From positions 517,789 to 581,788 of the forward strand of contig NW_008710807.1 in assembly GCF_000327385.1 (NCBI RefSeq): a stretch of 64,000 bases of DNA, read 5' to 3'. Each line of letters starts with the position of its first letter. Positions within the stretch are counted from its first letter, which is position 1. Positions 37,701 through 46,889 of this stretch are shown here, piece after piece. Source of the stretch: Lottia gigantea. Its lineage: Eukaryota > Mollusca > Gastropoda > Lottiidae. The notes under the pieces are model-generated. The model saw only the letters and a list, made by a program, of their open reading frames with translations, was not told the origin of the DNA and did not search any database. A program made the position numbers and the translations under genes.

Positions 37701-39054
37701 GCCTTATTCTCCAAAACTAACTAAAATTAAATCCAGATTTTATGAAATACAGTAATCTGATTGGATAACAAAACTTAATTTAAAATTGATTTTAGTGATT
37801 GACCAATCAGATGACTGGAACATTGAAATCATTAAGAATAAGGTTCATGGTGTGAAAAATAAATTGAGAAAATAAAAAATTTTAAGGATGGTTTTCTGTA
37901 ATTAGGTCGAGTCTGACTAACGTTCATCAGATCATTCAGCAGAATATAAAATATGCATGCTATGTTAACTAACATTCAATTGATGTCGGACATAACCGGC
38001 AAATACAACCAAAATAACAACCCTGCATAAGAAACAAACAAACAGTTTGTCTAATGAGGTCAAGTCAGACTTTGAGTTCAATATGTTTAGCTACAGGCAA
38101 GAATAATGACTGGTTGGCCTGTCTTCTACCCTCATAACTAACGAGTGTTAACATCGACCTTTGATCTCAGCTACTTAAACAGTTTAAGTACATCTTTTCT
38201 TATTTTGTCAGTTTGGAAACTTTCCATGTCCAATATCATTGAAAAGTGATAATTTGTAAATTGGCTACTGATGTGTTAAAGATAACGGATGAATTTTATT
38301 TTTTTCACACAGATAAAAATTGTAGAAATGTAAATGAAATGAAATGAATAGAGATTTACGTCTTACTTTTCTGTGCTAATTAAGACAGGCAACACCATGC
38401 AGTGTGCAGTGAGAGAAATTTTGCAAGGACAGCGGCATTTGCCTGCTCTTTAACATTTTCCAACTGTCAAGGGATCTTCAACGTGCACAGCGTGTAGCAC
38501 ACAGGGCCTCAGTTTATTGCCTCATCCGAACGACAGGACGCCGTTTTTTTACACTTGCTGTCAATGATCTGAATAAATTCTTCTTAATCTTGTGTTCAGA
38601 TGATTGTTGACTTGATTTTACTAGTGATAGTACTAGATCCCTCGACAGTTGTAAATCGAAAAAGAGTCGGCTAATGGAGGCGTCCTGGCAAATGTCCCTC
38701 ATGGTACACTGCATGGCGTTGCCAGACTTCGTTTCTAATTAGGTGCAGAAATGTATGGCGTTTAACTCTATTCATTTCATTGTATTTGATTATCAAATAA
38801 AAAAGTTCCTTACCTTTATTTGAGTCTTTCACAATATACGATAAATCCTTGAATTTTATATCCACTGGTTTCCGGTAAGGAAGATGGGTGAAGGATACCC
38901 TCGTCTCCTTACTGAGAGTACTGTGGACACTGACATCATTATTAACTACACTTATCTGATCCCCTGAGTTACTGAATGTTACTTTTTTTTCCAGACACAG
39001 AGATTTGTCAAGAGCAGACGGGATGTGAACATGAACTGAAAGTAATTCAGCCAT
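24006..39054 (-). CDS. ABCG1/4: ABCG1/ABCG4-type half transporter, 13 coding exons
   Basis: An ATP-driven exporter of the ABCG subfamily (ATPase domain first, then membrane domain). The family works as dimers; ABCG1 and ABCG4 export sterols and phospholipids to HDL. Exons in transcript order: 39054-38814, 35749-35632, 34577-34388, 31072-30927, 29476-29353, 28471-28357, 27834-27485, 26013-25912, 25627-25459, 25367-25267, 25037-24882, 24608-24490, 24231-24006. All join in frame to 718 residues. Motifs: Walker A GPSGAGKS (about 103-110), Q-loop YIMQDD (Gln149), signature LSGGQ (204-208), Walker B IMFFDE (224-229), H-loop TIHQPS (His261), GEYG in exon 7, then about six membrane spans from residue 470 on ([36 protein letters not shown]). 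Exon 7 adds a Ser/Pro-rich linker, making it longer than human ABCG1 or ABCG4. I cannot tell whether it predates the ABCG1/ABCG4 split. The acceptors of exons 6 and 11 lie in tandem repeats. Confidence 0.95.
25029..25133. repeat. 21-bp tandem array over the exon 11 splice acceptor
   Basis: Five copies of a 21-base unit (AAATATTATCTACAAATATCA), at 25029, 25050, 25071, 25092 and 25113. On the gene (-) strand each unit reads ..ATATTTGTAG|ATAATATTT. The first copy overlaps the true acceptor (exon 11 starts at 25037) and the other four repeat it in the intron. Copy 2 has one difference (AATATAATCT). Confidence 0.9.
27960..28292 (+). mobile_element. Full-length tRNA-derived SINE in ABCG intron 6
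   Basis: The most complete copy of the window's main SINE, in the antisense direction to the ABCG gene. The head has a B-box-like GGGTTCAATCCC (28002-28013). The body includes GATAATACCTTCAGATTTTCC, CAATAAACTGAGGCCCAGTGTG, TTGGAAATTGAAAAAAAGAG, and CATTGTACCCTACATAGCGTTG. The tail is AAACTCCATTTCTTTCATG. The other copies, most of them 5'-truncated as expected for reverse-transcribed elements, occur in both directions through the window. Family name not assigned. Confidence 0.7.
28453..28893. repeat. 49-bp tandem array over the exon 6 splice acceptor
   Basis: Nine copies of a 49-base unit start at 28453, 28502, 28551, 28600, 28649, 28698, 28747, 28796 and 28845, then break off at 28894. On the gene (-) strand each unit contains ATTTTATAG|TTGTATTTGTTA, which is the border of exon 6 (exon start 28471). 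The first copy is partly coding; the rest are in intron 5. Copies 1-4 read AACAAATACA, copies 5-9 AACATATACA, so the array grew from at least two founder variants. Confidence 0.92.
28971..29115. mobile_element. Half copy of the TTAA/CRE MITE in ABCG intron 5
   Basis: Right arm of the palindromic family: GTGATAGTGACGTCATTAAAAGC (TGACGTCA at 28980-28987), AATTGCAAGAATCACGTCTGA, GAAAACCTCTTTACAATCCCTTTAA, ending in TTAA at 29112-29115. It lies just upstream (in + coordinates) of the 49-bp array. Confidence 0.65.
32586..32850. repeat. AT-rich 16-bp tandem array in ABCG intron 3
   Basis: Repeated TGAAATTTAACTTGAC units (about 16 bases) mix with a variant TTTGAAACTTAACTTGA. About fifteen units in all. 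No gene or known element is recognised. Confidence 0.8.
33190..33600. repeat. C-rich stretch with a partial direct duplication, ABCG intron 3
   Basis: The motif CCCCACCCTCTGCCTCCAAAACT occurs at about 33255 and 33341, with related flanks (ATATTCTAGGTCAT / ATATTCCAGGTCAT). The interval is rich in CCC and CTCC, unlike the AT-rich surroundings. It is intronic, with nothing coding. Confidence 0.5.
34569..34735. repeat. Tetranucleotide microsatellite next to ABCG exon 3
   Basis: Runs of TGAA (about 34587-34676), TCAA (about 34675-34708) and TAAA (about 34706-34722). The long frame through it (repeating SFIH on the - strand) is a composition artefact. The array starts within tens of bases of the exon 3 acceptor (exon start 34577). 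Confidence 0.85.
37440..38100. repeat. Three spaced repeats of about 175 bp, one split by a MITE
   Basis: GGCAGACATGACTGGCAAAT-type starts occur at about 37486, 37661 and 37986, each followed by ..GATAAAAACCCTG and, further on, AATTAAGTAAGAC / AATTAGGTCGAG / AATGAGGTCAAG. The second unit is about 150 bases longer because a MITE (37697-37848) sits inside it. A fourth diverged copy of the start is at about 41702. All lie in or beyond ABCG intron 1. Confidence 0.65.
37697..37848. mobile_element. CCAAT-bearing palindromic MITE
   Basis: Ends CCTTATTCT.. and ..AGAATAAGG are inverted, and the inner AGTAATCTGATTGGATA pairs with TGACCAATCAGATGACT. About 152 bases, matching the excess length of the repeat unit it interrupts. 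Relatives lie at about 8885-9125 and 48700-48930. Confidence 0.65.
38334..38780. mobile_element. Inverted pair of SINE copies beside ABCG exon 1
   Basis: A reverse copy (about 38334-38545, from the AATGAAATGAATAGAG tail to CCGAACGACAGGACGCC) faces a shorter forward copy (about 38635-38780, from GATCCCTCGACAGTTG to CTATTCATTTCATTG). The pair is in intron 1, ending 34 bases from the exon 1 donor (exon end 38814). A transcript through it could fold into a long imperfect hairpin. Confidence 0.65.
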
Positions 39055-39136
39055 CTTGAATTTATGTTGTGTTATTTGAAATTATCCACTAACAATAAAC
39101 ATCTTCATTAAAATTCTTCTTTAAAACTAATCAAAT
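39055..39136 (-). promoter_or_regulatory. Probable 5' leader part of ABCG exon 1, with upstream splice acceptor
   Basis: On the - strand a pyrimidine tract and CAG (TTTTCTCTTTTCAG, AG at 39138-39137) occur 82 bases before the start ATG. This suggests that the coding exon begins at 39136 and that a noncoding first exon and the promoter lie further right, somewhere in 39140-44400. The leader exon itself was not identified. Confidence 0.4.
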
Positions 39137-39139
39137 CTG

Positions 39140-42100
39140 AAAAGAGAAAATAATAAATTGTCAAAATTTGATCCAAAAATTACCAGATGCACTGGTTGTG
39201 GTGTAGAAATTTTGTTTACCCTGAGGAGGATTCAAACCCATGGCACCTTATTGCATAGCAGACGACAATCCAACTCACTGCAGACTGAACTACCATAGAT
39301 TTTGGTGGTAGGGGTTAGGTAAACGAAATCATTCTACCCCTGGGGTTTGCCAACTTGACATCTCTTTGAGAGAGTTCACATTCTTCAACCTTGGCACTTT
39401 CAATGATTTCAACCTTGCTGTATCAAATTTATTCAAGTCAAATTCATACATTGTCAAGCAAATGTTAACCTATGACCTTTAAAAGTAAAAAATTTTTAGG
39501 TCAGTTTAGAGACGAGGACCAAAAAACAAAAGCGAGTCCATTTTTATGTTTTATGTATTTAGTCATAAAAACTTTAATGGCGGTTTTTGACACTAGTTGA
39601 TTTCCTTGAGGTAACAAAGTACAATAATATTCTATAAATAGAAAAAGTTATTTGGTTCAATTTGTTAGAAAGTTGAAATTTCTATGATGGTGGACATCAT
39701 TTTTAACTGTTTTTTCTCCTGAATGGCCTCTAGGTCTGGAATAAAATGGAACTGAGTTTTGTGTCCTGTTTGTTTCAGCTCCTGATAGGCTTATCATGGC
39801 CGACATAATGCCATGCGTGAAATAATGAGGAATATTTTGTCAGAATATCGATATTTCCTTCCTCCTTTTACATTTCGTGTCAAGAGATCTTTAAAATCAC
39901 AGTCTGTAGCACAATCTACTGTACACTGGCACTTGGTTTATTGTTCCATCCGATTGAAAATAAATTTGTCCTTATCAGCCCCTAGCTCTAACCAGTAGCA
40001 CTAACAAAGGGAAATTTAATTTCTATCATGTATCCTACGTGTTTAAGCGTGTATTGTGTTTCTTTTCCTCGCTATTTATTTCATTGTATTCAAATAACAC
40101 CTTACAACATACCCAGTATTGGAAAAAACACTATCAAAATGTTTCAAGAGCCATTTCAAATTTTAATATTCATGTAGGCAAACACGAGGAAATGAGTTTT
40201 ATTTCTAAGAATTAATTTAACCCTATTTCAAAATATTTCCTATGAGTAAGTAATGTTTTTATGATTCTTACAGATTATTATAGCTGATATTAGCGAAGAT
40301 AATACTTGTACATCCAAGGAAACCAAACGACAAAAATCGTTCGAATTGCAGAGTTGTACTAAGATCAAAATGGTTGCCATAGGACGAGGCTTTCTTGATC
40401 TATAAGTCAGTCAAATCAATGGAATACCATGAAGATAACACAGCGTGTAACAACATGTTTCAGGTTCTGTATTAGAAGTATGAAGATAGCACTGCATGAA
40501 ATTCTGAGTAACAACATGTTTCAAGTTGTGTTTTAATCTTCTAGTACTACAGCAAAATTAATTGAACTACGCAGTTTGAAATTTTGTAAGAAGATCACCG
40601 TGAAGCTAATTTCTAACCTTCAACAATAGAAACCAATAATAATCCACAGCCTCTACCACTAATCCTAATCTCACTCCACTGGAGAGTTCCTTTAATCTTG
40701 GGCTTACTATTCGTTAATCCTGCTCTTTGTGGGGGGGTCCTAATTCCTACTAATCTTCAGGAAGTTTCTTGGAACCACTATTTCGCTATAATACCAATTT
40801 TAAAAAAGAATCCAGCATGTCCTGAATGGGTTCTTTTGTGAAACCAAATCACTAGATAAATTAACGAACACTGAAATCTATTCCAATTTGTCCTGTCACA
40901 CTTAAGCAACTTACGATCAACGCTAACTCAGATGTTTTTTTTGCAGCTTTTATGTCCTGGGCCTTTGCTTTCTGTGATATTGTTTCAGCAAATTTGTAAC
41001 AGAATCACTTATTTACATACCACAGATGTTTAAAAAAAACTAATCTTGTGCTTTTGTTACAAAGTTAACACTATCTCTTCCAAAGTCAATGCTTCAAATC
41101 CTGTGCCTGTGTTTTCGTAACAATTTTGGTTTCAAGTTAAAATCTTCTACCTTTTTGATATCCTAATCCCAAGTAGCCTATTTCATTATCCGTCTTAACC
41201 CCATTCAATCCGACAGTACAGCTGTGAACAATAGACTCATCACAGGAAACAATGAGAGACACACATGATCAGCTCTATAGGGTCAATATTCCTTAATGAC
41301 CCACAACCTCTCACCTTTAACCTTTATGAAAATTGACAGACTTTGAGCCTGCTGATTCAGTCTACTGTTCTATTTTTCTTATCACAATATTAGATAATAA
41401 TAAATTTCTAACTGATAAGCAATAATACTGATCACAGCATGGGAAAGGTGTGGCCTATGGTTAGGGGGAGAGGGGTAAGAACTCTAGCGTTGCTGGGGGG
41501 TAAGTTAAGGAACAAGTGATATTTCTTGTTGGGGGTGAAAAGGAGCTAATGAATTGTCAAGGGAGGGTCACAGCACCAGGTGATTCCAATGTAAAATGAG
41601 AAAAGTGAGAAGGATAGGGCAAAAGAAGGCTGGACCAAAATCAATCGATTAACCAAATGACCTAGTTTAGACCCCAACGTCACATGAGCCAGTCAATATT
41701 CAGACATGACTGGCTAAAATAACCAAACTAACATCCCTCATTATCTAAAAATCAATTCAAACCAAAGGAGGACCGATAATTGATTAACCAAGTGACCTAG
41801 TTCAGATCCTGGCGTCATACGAACCAGTCATCTTCTATAATTATCAGTCAGTAAATTAGATCAATTATAACTTATTATATATAAATCTCTATTCGATATC
41901 ATTGTAATATATATTCATTTAGATATTTTGAGGGAGAATACCTATATAGACAGGCCAATGTCCCTATCCCAGATTGCACACTTGTGGGGTTGACTAAATT
42001 TAGGGCCAAATGTAGGAAATAAAACTCTATCTTATTTATTTATACCTTTGAAATCTATCCTTCAACTTTCACTATCTAAGCCCTATGTAAACTACATAAA

Positions 42101-43770
42101 AACTTATAACACTCGTTTCATAAAATAAGATCCAAATTATCAAGGCTACTATCTCCATGTCCCTAAATTAGGGGCCCTATTTTACTGGAAAATTCATTTC
42201 ACAAATATTTTTGGAGGTTTTCTCTAAAGCGCCACTTGATTCCCATAAAAAGCTTTGTCAGTGACGTCAGCTTGGTAGAAAGATAAGAGAAGTCTACGTC
42301 AACCTGGCATTATTTTAAGATAGCTGATTATATAATGGCATTATCCTTACTGACCCTAGTCATAATGTAGGACAATCTCTTAGATAAGATTAAAATAGAA
42401 TGGAATTTTTACAGAAATGATAAGATTAATAAGAAGATAACTTGATGTCTTGGTGCCACAGCTTAAGAGTAGCCCTCTTATTGTTCTTTAGCTGAGTCAG
42501 CACAGTGGACTGGTTGTACCCTTCTGATGCCAGATATCCCAAGTGTGAAAAATAGTCAATAGGGGAAAGTTGGAGGTAAAAACAATTTCCCCTATCTATA
42601 CCCCCCTACTGGTGCCGGCACCGCAACTGTTGTCAACATAGGGGGTAAAGGCTGACTTGTGAAAATCACACCCCCACTTCATCAATATTGATTGTCAATT
42701 AACTTTAATCATTAATTAGCCAAATATTTAATTAAGGTTTTAATTAATAGTTGGACATTATAGTGGACATTAGTAGTAATATAGTGATACACTTCAATAA
42801 ACAGGACAGTCAAATTCAAATAGGCTGGGATTTTCACTGGTGGCTAGTCAATTGAAATTAATAAACAGGACAGTTACTTAACTAGTGGCTTAACTACAAT
42901 AGGGACCGGTTAAACCAGGAAGTCCACGGCCCCGACACTCATGAAACAAAAAAAGAGGATAGCATATATATATATATAATTCTAATTGAGTCATCCAGAT
43001 TTTCTAGTCACTGCCCAAAAGCTAATTCTAGGGGGCTAGATGCATCCCAACATCCCAGTGTCTGAATTGGATGGGTGACCACACTACAAAACTACTATTT
43101 TAACTGGAAACTAAATTTTAAGCCCCTAACACAAATTCGATCCATCTAAGCCCCCAGCCTTTTCCTTCAGTTTGTTGAGGGTTCAATCCCCTGTCATTTC
43201 AGTCCAGCACTGGGTTCATCGTCTACAAGATGTTCTAGGTGAAGATTACACCATGCCGGTAGTAATAACTTGGAACGGTTGCTGGTGGTTGTGGCAATTG
43301 GCCAGTTTTAATATGTATACAAGCCTAGTATAATGATAATCAAATATCAAAACATGTTTAGAACAACAATATTAAAATTGTTTTTGGTATATCATTAGGC
43401 CTATACAGTTCATCTTACCTTGAAAGATGCTAAAATACCACAATCAGCTGTTACTTATCACATAAATAGGCCAATACACTCTTCATAACATACTTTTTAT
43501 ATACCTAATTTCTAACCAATGGTGCAAGGTGCCCTTTATTTCATTGGTTAATATTTGATATACCCCATGCTGGATATTGATTGTAAGTTATAAACATTAT
43601 CTTATGTTATATAACTTACTAAATACACATTATCCTTAATTAAATACAACTAATGACAATCTTCAATATAAACGTAAACTTGAGGTTATAAAGAGTCGAA
43701 CAAAGCTAGGGCTAAAAATAGACCTAACATCACTAGTTGTTGGCTGAAGAAAAGGCTGACTGTTCTTCTT
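39140..43770. other. Upstream region of ABCG, no gene seen
   Basis: Contains a reverse tRNA-like SINE head (39185-39290), a reverse SINE copy (39745-39985), a diverged fragment of the 37440 repeat (about 41690-41840) and a short TA run (42965-42980). No supported coding sequence. A perfect TGACGTCA outside any recognised repeat lies near 42263. Confidence 0.5.
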
Positions 43771-43779
43771 TCTTTACAA

Positions 43780-44061
43780 TGACAGTCGAAAATAACCTCT
43801 TATTTTGCTCAAAGACGATGATGAAAACGTCACCACATGCAAACGTAAGAAAAATGTTCAAAAATTTTACCTCGAAGAGCGAGAATTGTTATTGAAGAGG
43901 TTTTCGAATAAATTACCCCACGTCATAGCTAGAACTTCATTAGCCCTATTTTCACAGAATCAAAACAAAGCCAAGAGGCATTCACCAGATACGATTCCAT
44001 GGATGACCTTGACTCTATCCTTCGGAATTTGACATTCCTAAATGCCAAGAACCGTCATCAG
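43780..44061 (+). other. Unassigned coding-like patch
   Basis: Three + strand frames each look protein-like in succession: an ATG frame from 43780 (MTVENNLLFCSK..), then an overlapping frame over 43805-43965 (..CKRKKNVQKFYLEERELLLKRFS..), then a frame over about 43935-44061 ending DSMDDLDSILRNLTFL..NRHQ stop. No single frame spans them. Possible splice sites inside (donor GTAAGA near 43843, acceptor TTTTCACAG ending near 43961) would join the middle frame to the last one. I do not recognise the protein. It could be a small real gene, a decayed one, or chance. The - strand frames look weaker. Confidence 0.25.
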
Positions 44062-45459
44062 TGAGGGAAGAAAAGAACAAAACGAAGTGTTAGATAAAAA
44101 TAGAGATTTATCCATTACCTTTATGTCCAAAGTTATATCAGCTTCAATATGTTCGAGCACGTGACATTTTATCTAAATATTGAGCAGGCTATTTTTCATT
44201 GGATGTGAAACATGTCGTCATAACGCGCCGTTTTCAATTCCTTTATTATAACCTTTTGATGCATTTTATACATTATTATTTCTTAATATAATGGCACAAT
44301 TCTTAAAATGTGCCATCTGCTGGGTAGAAAAATGACGGCGCGTGTTGCCTTTAAGGTGAATTCAAGGTCATTGCTCAAATTTGGCGGGAAGTTGACTTCT
44401 GCTGGAATTTGCTATTTATTCTTTATAATATTCAATCAAAGGACTTTTATCTTTTTGTTAAGCCTTTCAATGAGTAATATCGAATAAAATGCATGTTTTG
44501 GAGAATTTATTGGAGGTAGGCTAAACAGGACTGTGTGTTTAGGTAGGAACTTTAGGTTGTAACATTGCGGTTAAGCAATGTTACGAAAGCACAGGCACAG
44601 GCATGTAGGCGTAACCTCTAGTGATACGGCAATGTTTGTGAAGTTAGTTTAAAAGAATGATATAGAATATTTGAAATGCAAATCCATTATCTTCCGAATC
44701 TGAAATACATAAGAAGAATACTGGTTCCCACAGGAACATTAATAACCATGGAAATCATGATAAACATTTTCACTGGTGAAACTGAGGAATTGTCCTATAT
44801 TAAATGAAAAGGAAAATGCGTATTTCATATAAAAAATATATACAATTTATTAAGTGAAAAGGCTATACGTGGTGATTTCGGAAATCTACATTTTTCATAT
44901 TTCACATCCATTGACCTTTTAGTTAGATATTATACACTACATTACCAGACAGAGCAATGGACTAAGGATTTATTTATTATTTTACAGACTTAAGCATGAT
45001 TGTTTTGGGGAAAGACCCATAATGGATAGCCTACTGACCACAGAGTGCAACTTGTACCTCTGTCAGATGACTCTAGGTTGTGCTTGTGGCAGAATGAACA
45101 ATTAATGGTTTACTACGGCAAATGCCTGGGGTCTATGATATGACAAGCAATGCTTGTTTGGGCATGATTTTATTTTCATAGATTTAGTCTTTTATTCAAA
45201 CCATTCTTGCATATGATTTTTTTATTTTTTTTACATAAAAACGTTGTTGTGGTATGAATTTTTTACAAGGAGTTACTTCCCTTGTTGGGAGCTCTTTAGT
45301 TAGGGAGTCGAATACGGTACAAGTATGTAAACAAACAAACGTTTCTAAGGGCAAAATACACGTTTTCTGCACAAAATTTTGAATTAATTTTCAGTTTCTG
45401 GGATAACTCTTAACTTTCAAGACAGCTTCCAGTCTACGAACTAAACGTCCACCGAAATA
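44062..45459. other. Upstream region of DNAAF11
   Basis: No gene seen. Two short CpG-bearing patches (about 44220-44235, AACGCGCCG; 44335-44350, GACGGCGCGTG) stand out in otherwise CpG-poor sequence and could mark promoters. The last 60 bases before 45460 are presumably the leader; the start context is AAATAATGG. Confidence 0.4.
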
Positions 45460-46833
45460 ATGGTTCGAATTTCGGAAAATCTGATCCGGAAAAGATCAGA
45501 ACACAACAACTGTGAAATCTCGACTCTGGAAGAAGTTTCACTTCACCAACAAGATATTGAACGGATCGAATATTTGGATAAATGGTGTCGAGATCTGAAA
45601 ATTTTATACCTTCAGAGTAACTTGATCCCAAAAATCGAAAACGTGAACAGACTCAAGAAATTGGAATATCTAAATTTAGCTTTGAACAATGTAGAAAGAG
45701 TGGAAAATCTGGAAGGTTGTGAATGTTTGAATAAGTTGGATTTGACTGTGAATTTTGTTGGAGAGCTCACAAGCATAGAGAGCTTAAAGGATTTATATCA
45801 TCTAAGGGAACTTTTTTTAACAGGAAACCCTTGTACGGAATACGAAGGATATAGGCAATATGTTCTTGGAACTTTACCGCAACTTCAATATTTGGACGGC
45901 ACGGAAATTGGAAAAGCTGAAAGAATCAAGGCTTTGCAAAATTATGCCATCACGAGAGCTCAGATTATACAGCAGCAAGGAGAATACAAAAAGAAAAGAG
46001 AGAAACAGAAGAAAGAAGCCGCAGAAAAGGAAGAAAAGGAAAAGATGAAAGATGAATTAAAGAAAGACAAGAAAGCAGGTTTTGATGGAAGATGGTACAC
46101 AGACATGAACAAAGAAGCCCAAGAAGAGAAAAAAATTGAAGAAAAGGCAGAAGAAGAAGAAGATAAGGAATTTTGGAATGAAAAAGTTGATTTTACACCA
46201 GAATCTAGAATGGCTGTCCATAAACAAATGCAGAAAGAGAAAGATAAAAATAAACCAAAAGAAGCAACAGTTCAGAAAGCTCCACGTAGACTCTTCAATG
46301 ATGAAGGGCGACCATTGAACGTGAACGAAGCGAAAATTGATTTCACGCTGACGGAGGACGACACAAACAATATTATATTAGACTTGGCCATTTTTAAACA
46401 CATGGACACATCTTTGTTAGACTGTGACGTACAACCGACCTATGTTCGTGTTACAGTCAAAGACAAAGTGTTTCAACTCTGTCTCCCAGAGGAAGTCAAA
46501 TCTGACTCCAGTGTTGCAAAACGGTCTCAAACAACTGGGCATTTAGTTATCTACATGCCAAAATTATGTACAGATGGATCGATCATATCTACGTTACCGA
46601 AGGCAAAAGTTGATCCAAGTTTCAAGAAAACGGTGCCTAGAAAAATTGATAAATCCAACACAGAACGACTAGAAGTAGAGCCTAGTGCTCATAAAGGGGT
46701 GGATATTTCCAATATTGTTAAAGATAAAAAGGACATAGTGCCTCCATTAGGAAGTAAGAAAACAGTAAAGAAAACAGAGAGACCTAATAGCGAAGATTTT
46801 ATAGATGATCCTGATGTTCCACCATTAATTTAA
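45460..46833 (+). CDS. DNAAF11: DNAAF11 / LRRC6 (tilB homologue), intronless
   Basis: A cytoplasmic factor needed to preassemble dynein arms for motile cilia and sperm tails; loss causes immotile cilia in animals. 457 residues in one uninterrupted exon, against about 466 in human. The LRR domain with its cap spans about residues 22-150 (LKILYLQSNLI, LEYLNLALNNVE, LNKLDLTVNFVGEL, LRELFLTGNPC). A Lys/Glu-rich coiled coil follows (about 165-265, including the conserved GFDGRWYTDM). The CS-like C-terminal domain, about 288-368, has KIDFTL, DVQPTYVRV and AKRSQTTGHLVIYMPK. The protein ends PPLI as in vertebrates. The start at 45460 matches the family's N-terminus (..ENLIRKRSEHN). No intron, whereas its multi-exon neighbours and the vertebrate gene have many: either intron loss or an intact retrocopy. 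AATAAA at 46880-46885. Confidence 0.97.
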   Translation: MVRISENLIRKRSEHNNCEISTLEEVSLHQQDIERIEYLDKWCRDLKILYLQSNLIPKIENVNRLKKLEYLNLALNNVERVENLEGCECLNKLDLTVNFVGELTSIESLKDLYHLRELFLTGNPCTEYEGYRQYVLGTLPQLQYLDGTEIGKAERIKALQNYAITRAQIIQQQGEYKKKREKQKKEAAEKEEKEKMKDELKKDKKAGFDGRWYTDMNKEAQEEKKIEEKAEEEEDKEFWNEKVDFTPESRMAVHKQMQKEKDKNKPKEATVQKAPRRLFNDEGRPLNVNEAKIDFTLTEDDTNNIILDLAIFKHMDTSLLDCDVQPTYVRVTVKDKVFQLCLPEEVKSDSSVAKRSQTTGHLVIYMPKLCTDGSIISTLPKAKVDPSFKKTVPRKIDKSNTERLEVEPSAHKGVDISNIVKDKKDIVPPLGSKKTVKKTERPNSEDFIDDPDVPPLI

Positions 46834-46879
46834 ATAATTTTTTTTTAAATTAATTTCATCCACCATTCCATTTCATTTG

Positions 46880-46885
46880 AATAAA
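46880..46885 (+). terminator. Poly(A) signal of DNAAF11
   Basis: AATAAA 47 bases after the stop codon. Confidence 0.6.
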
Positions 46886-46889
46886 AATT

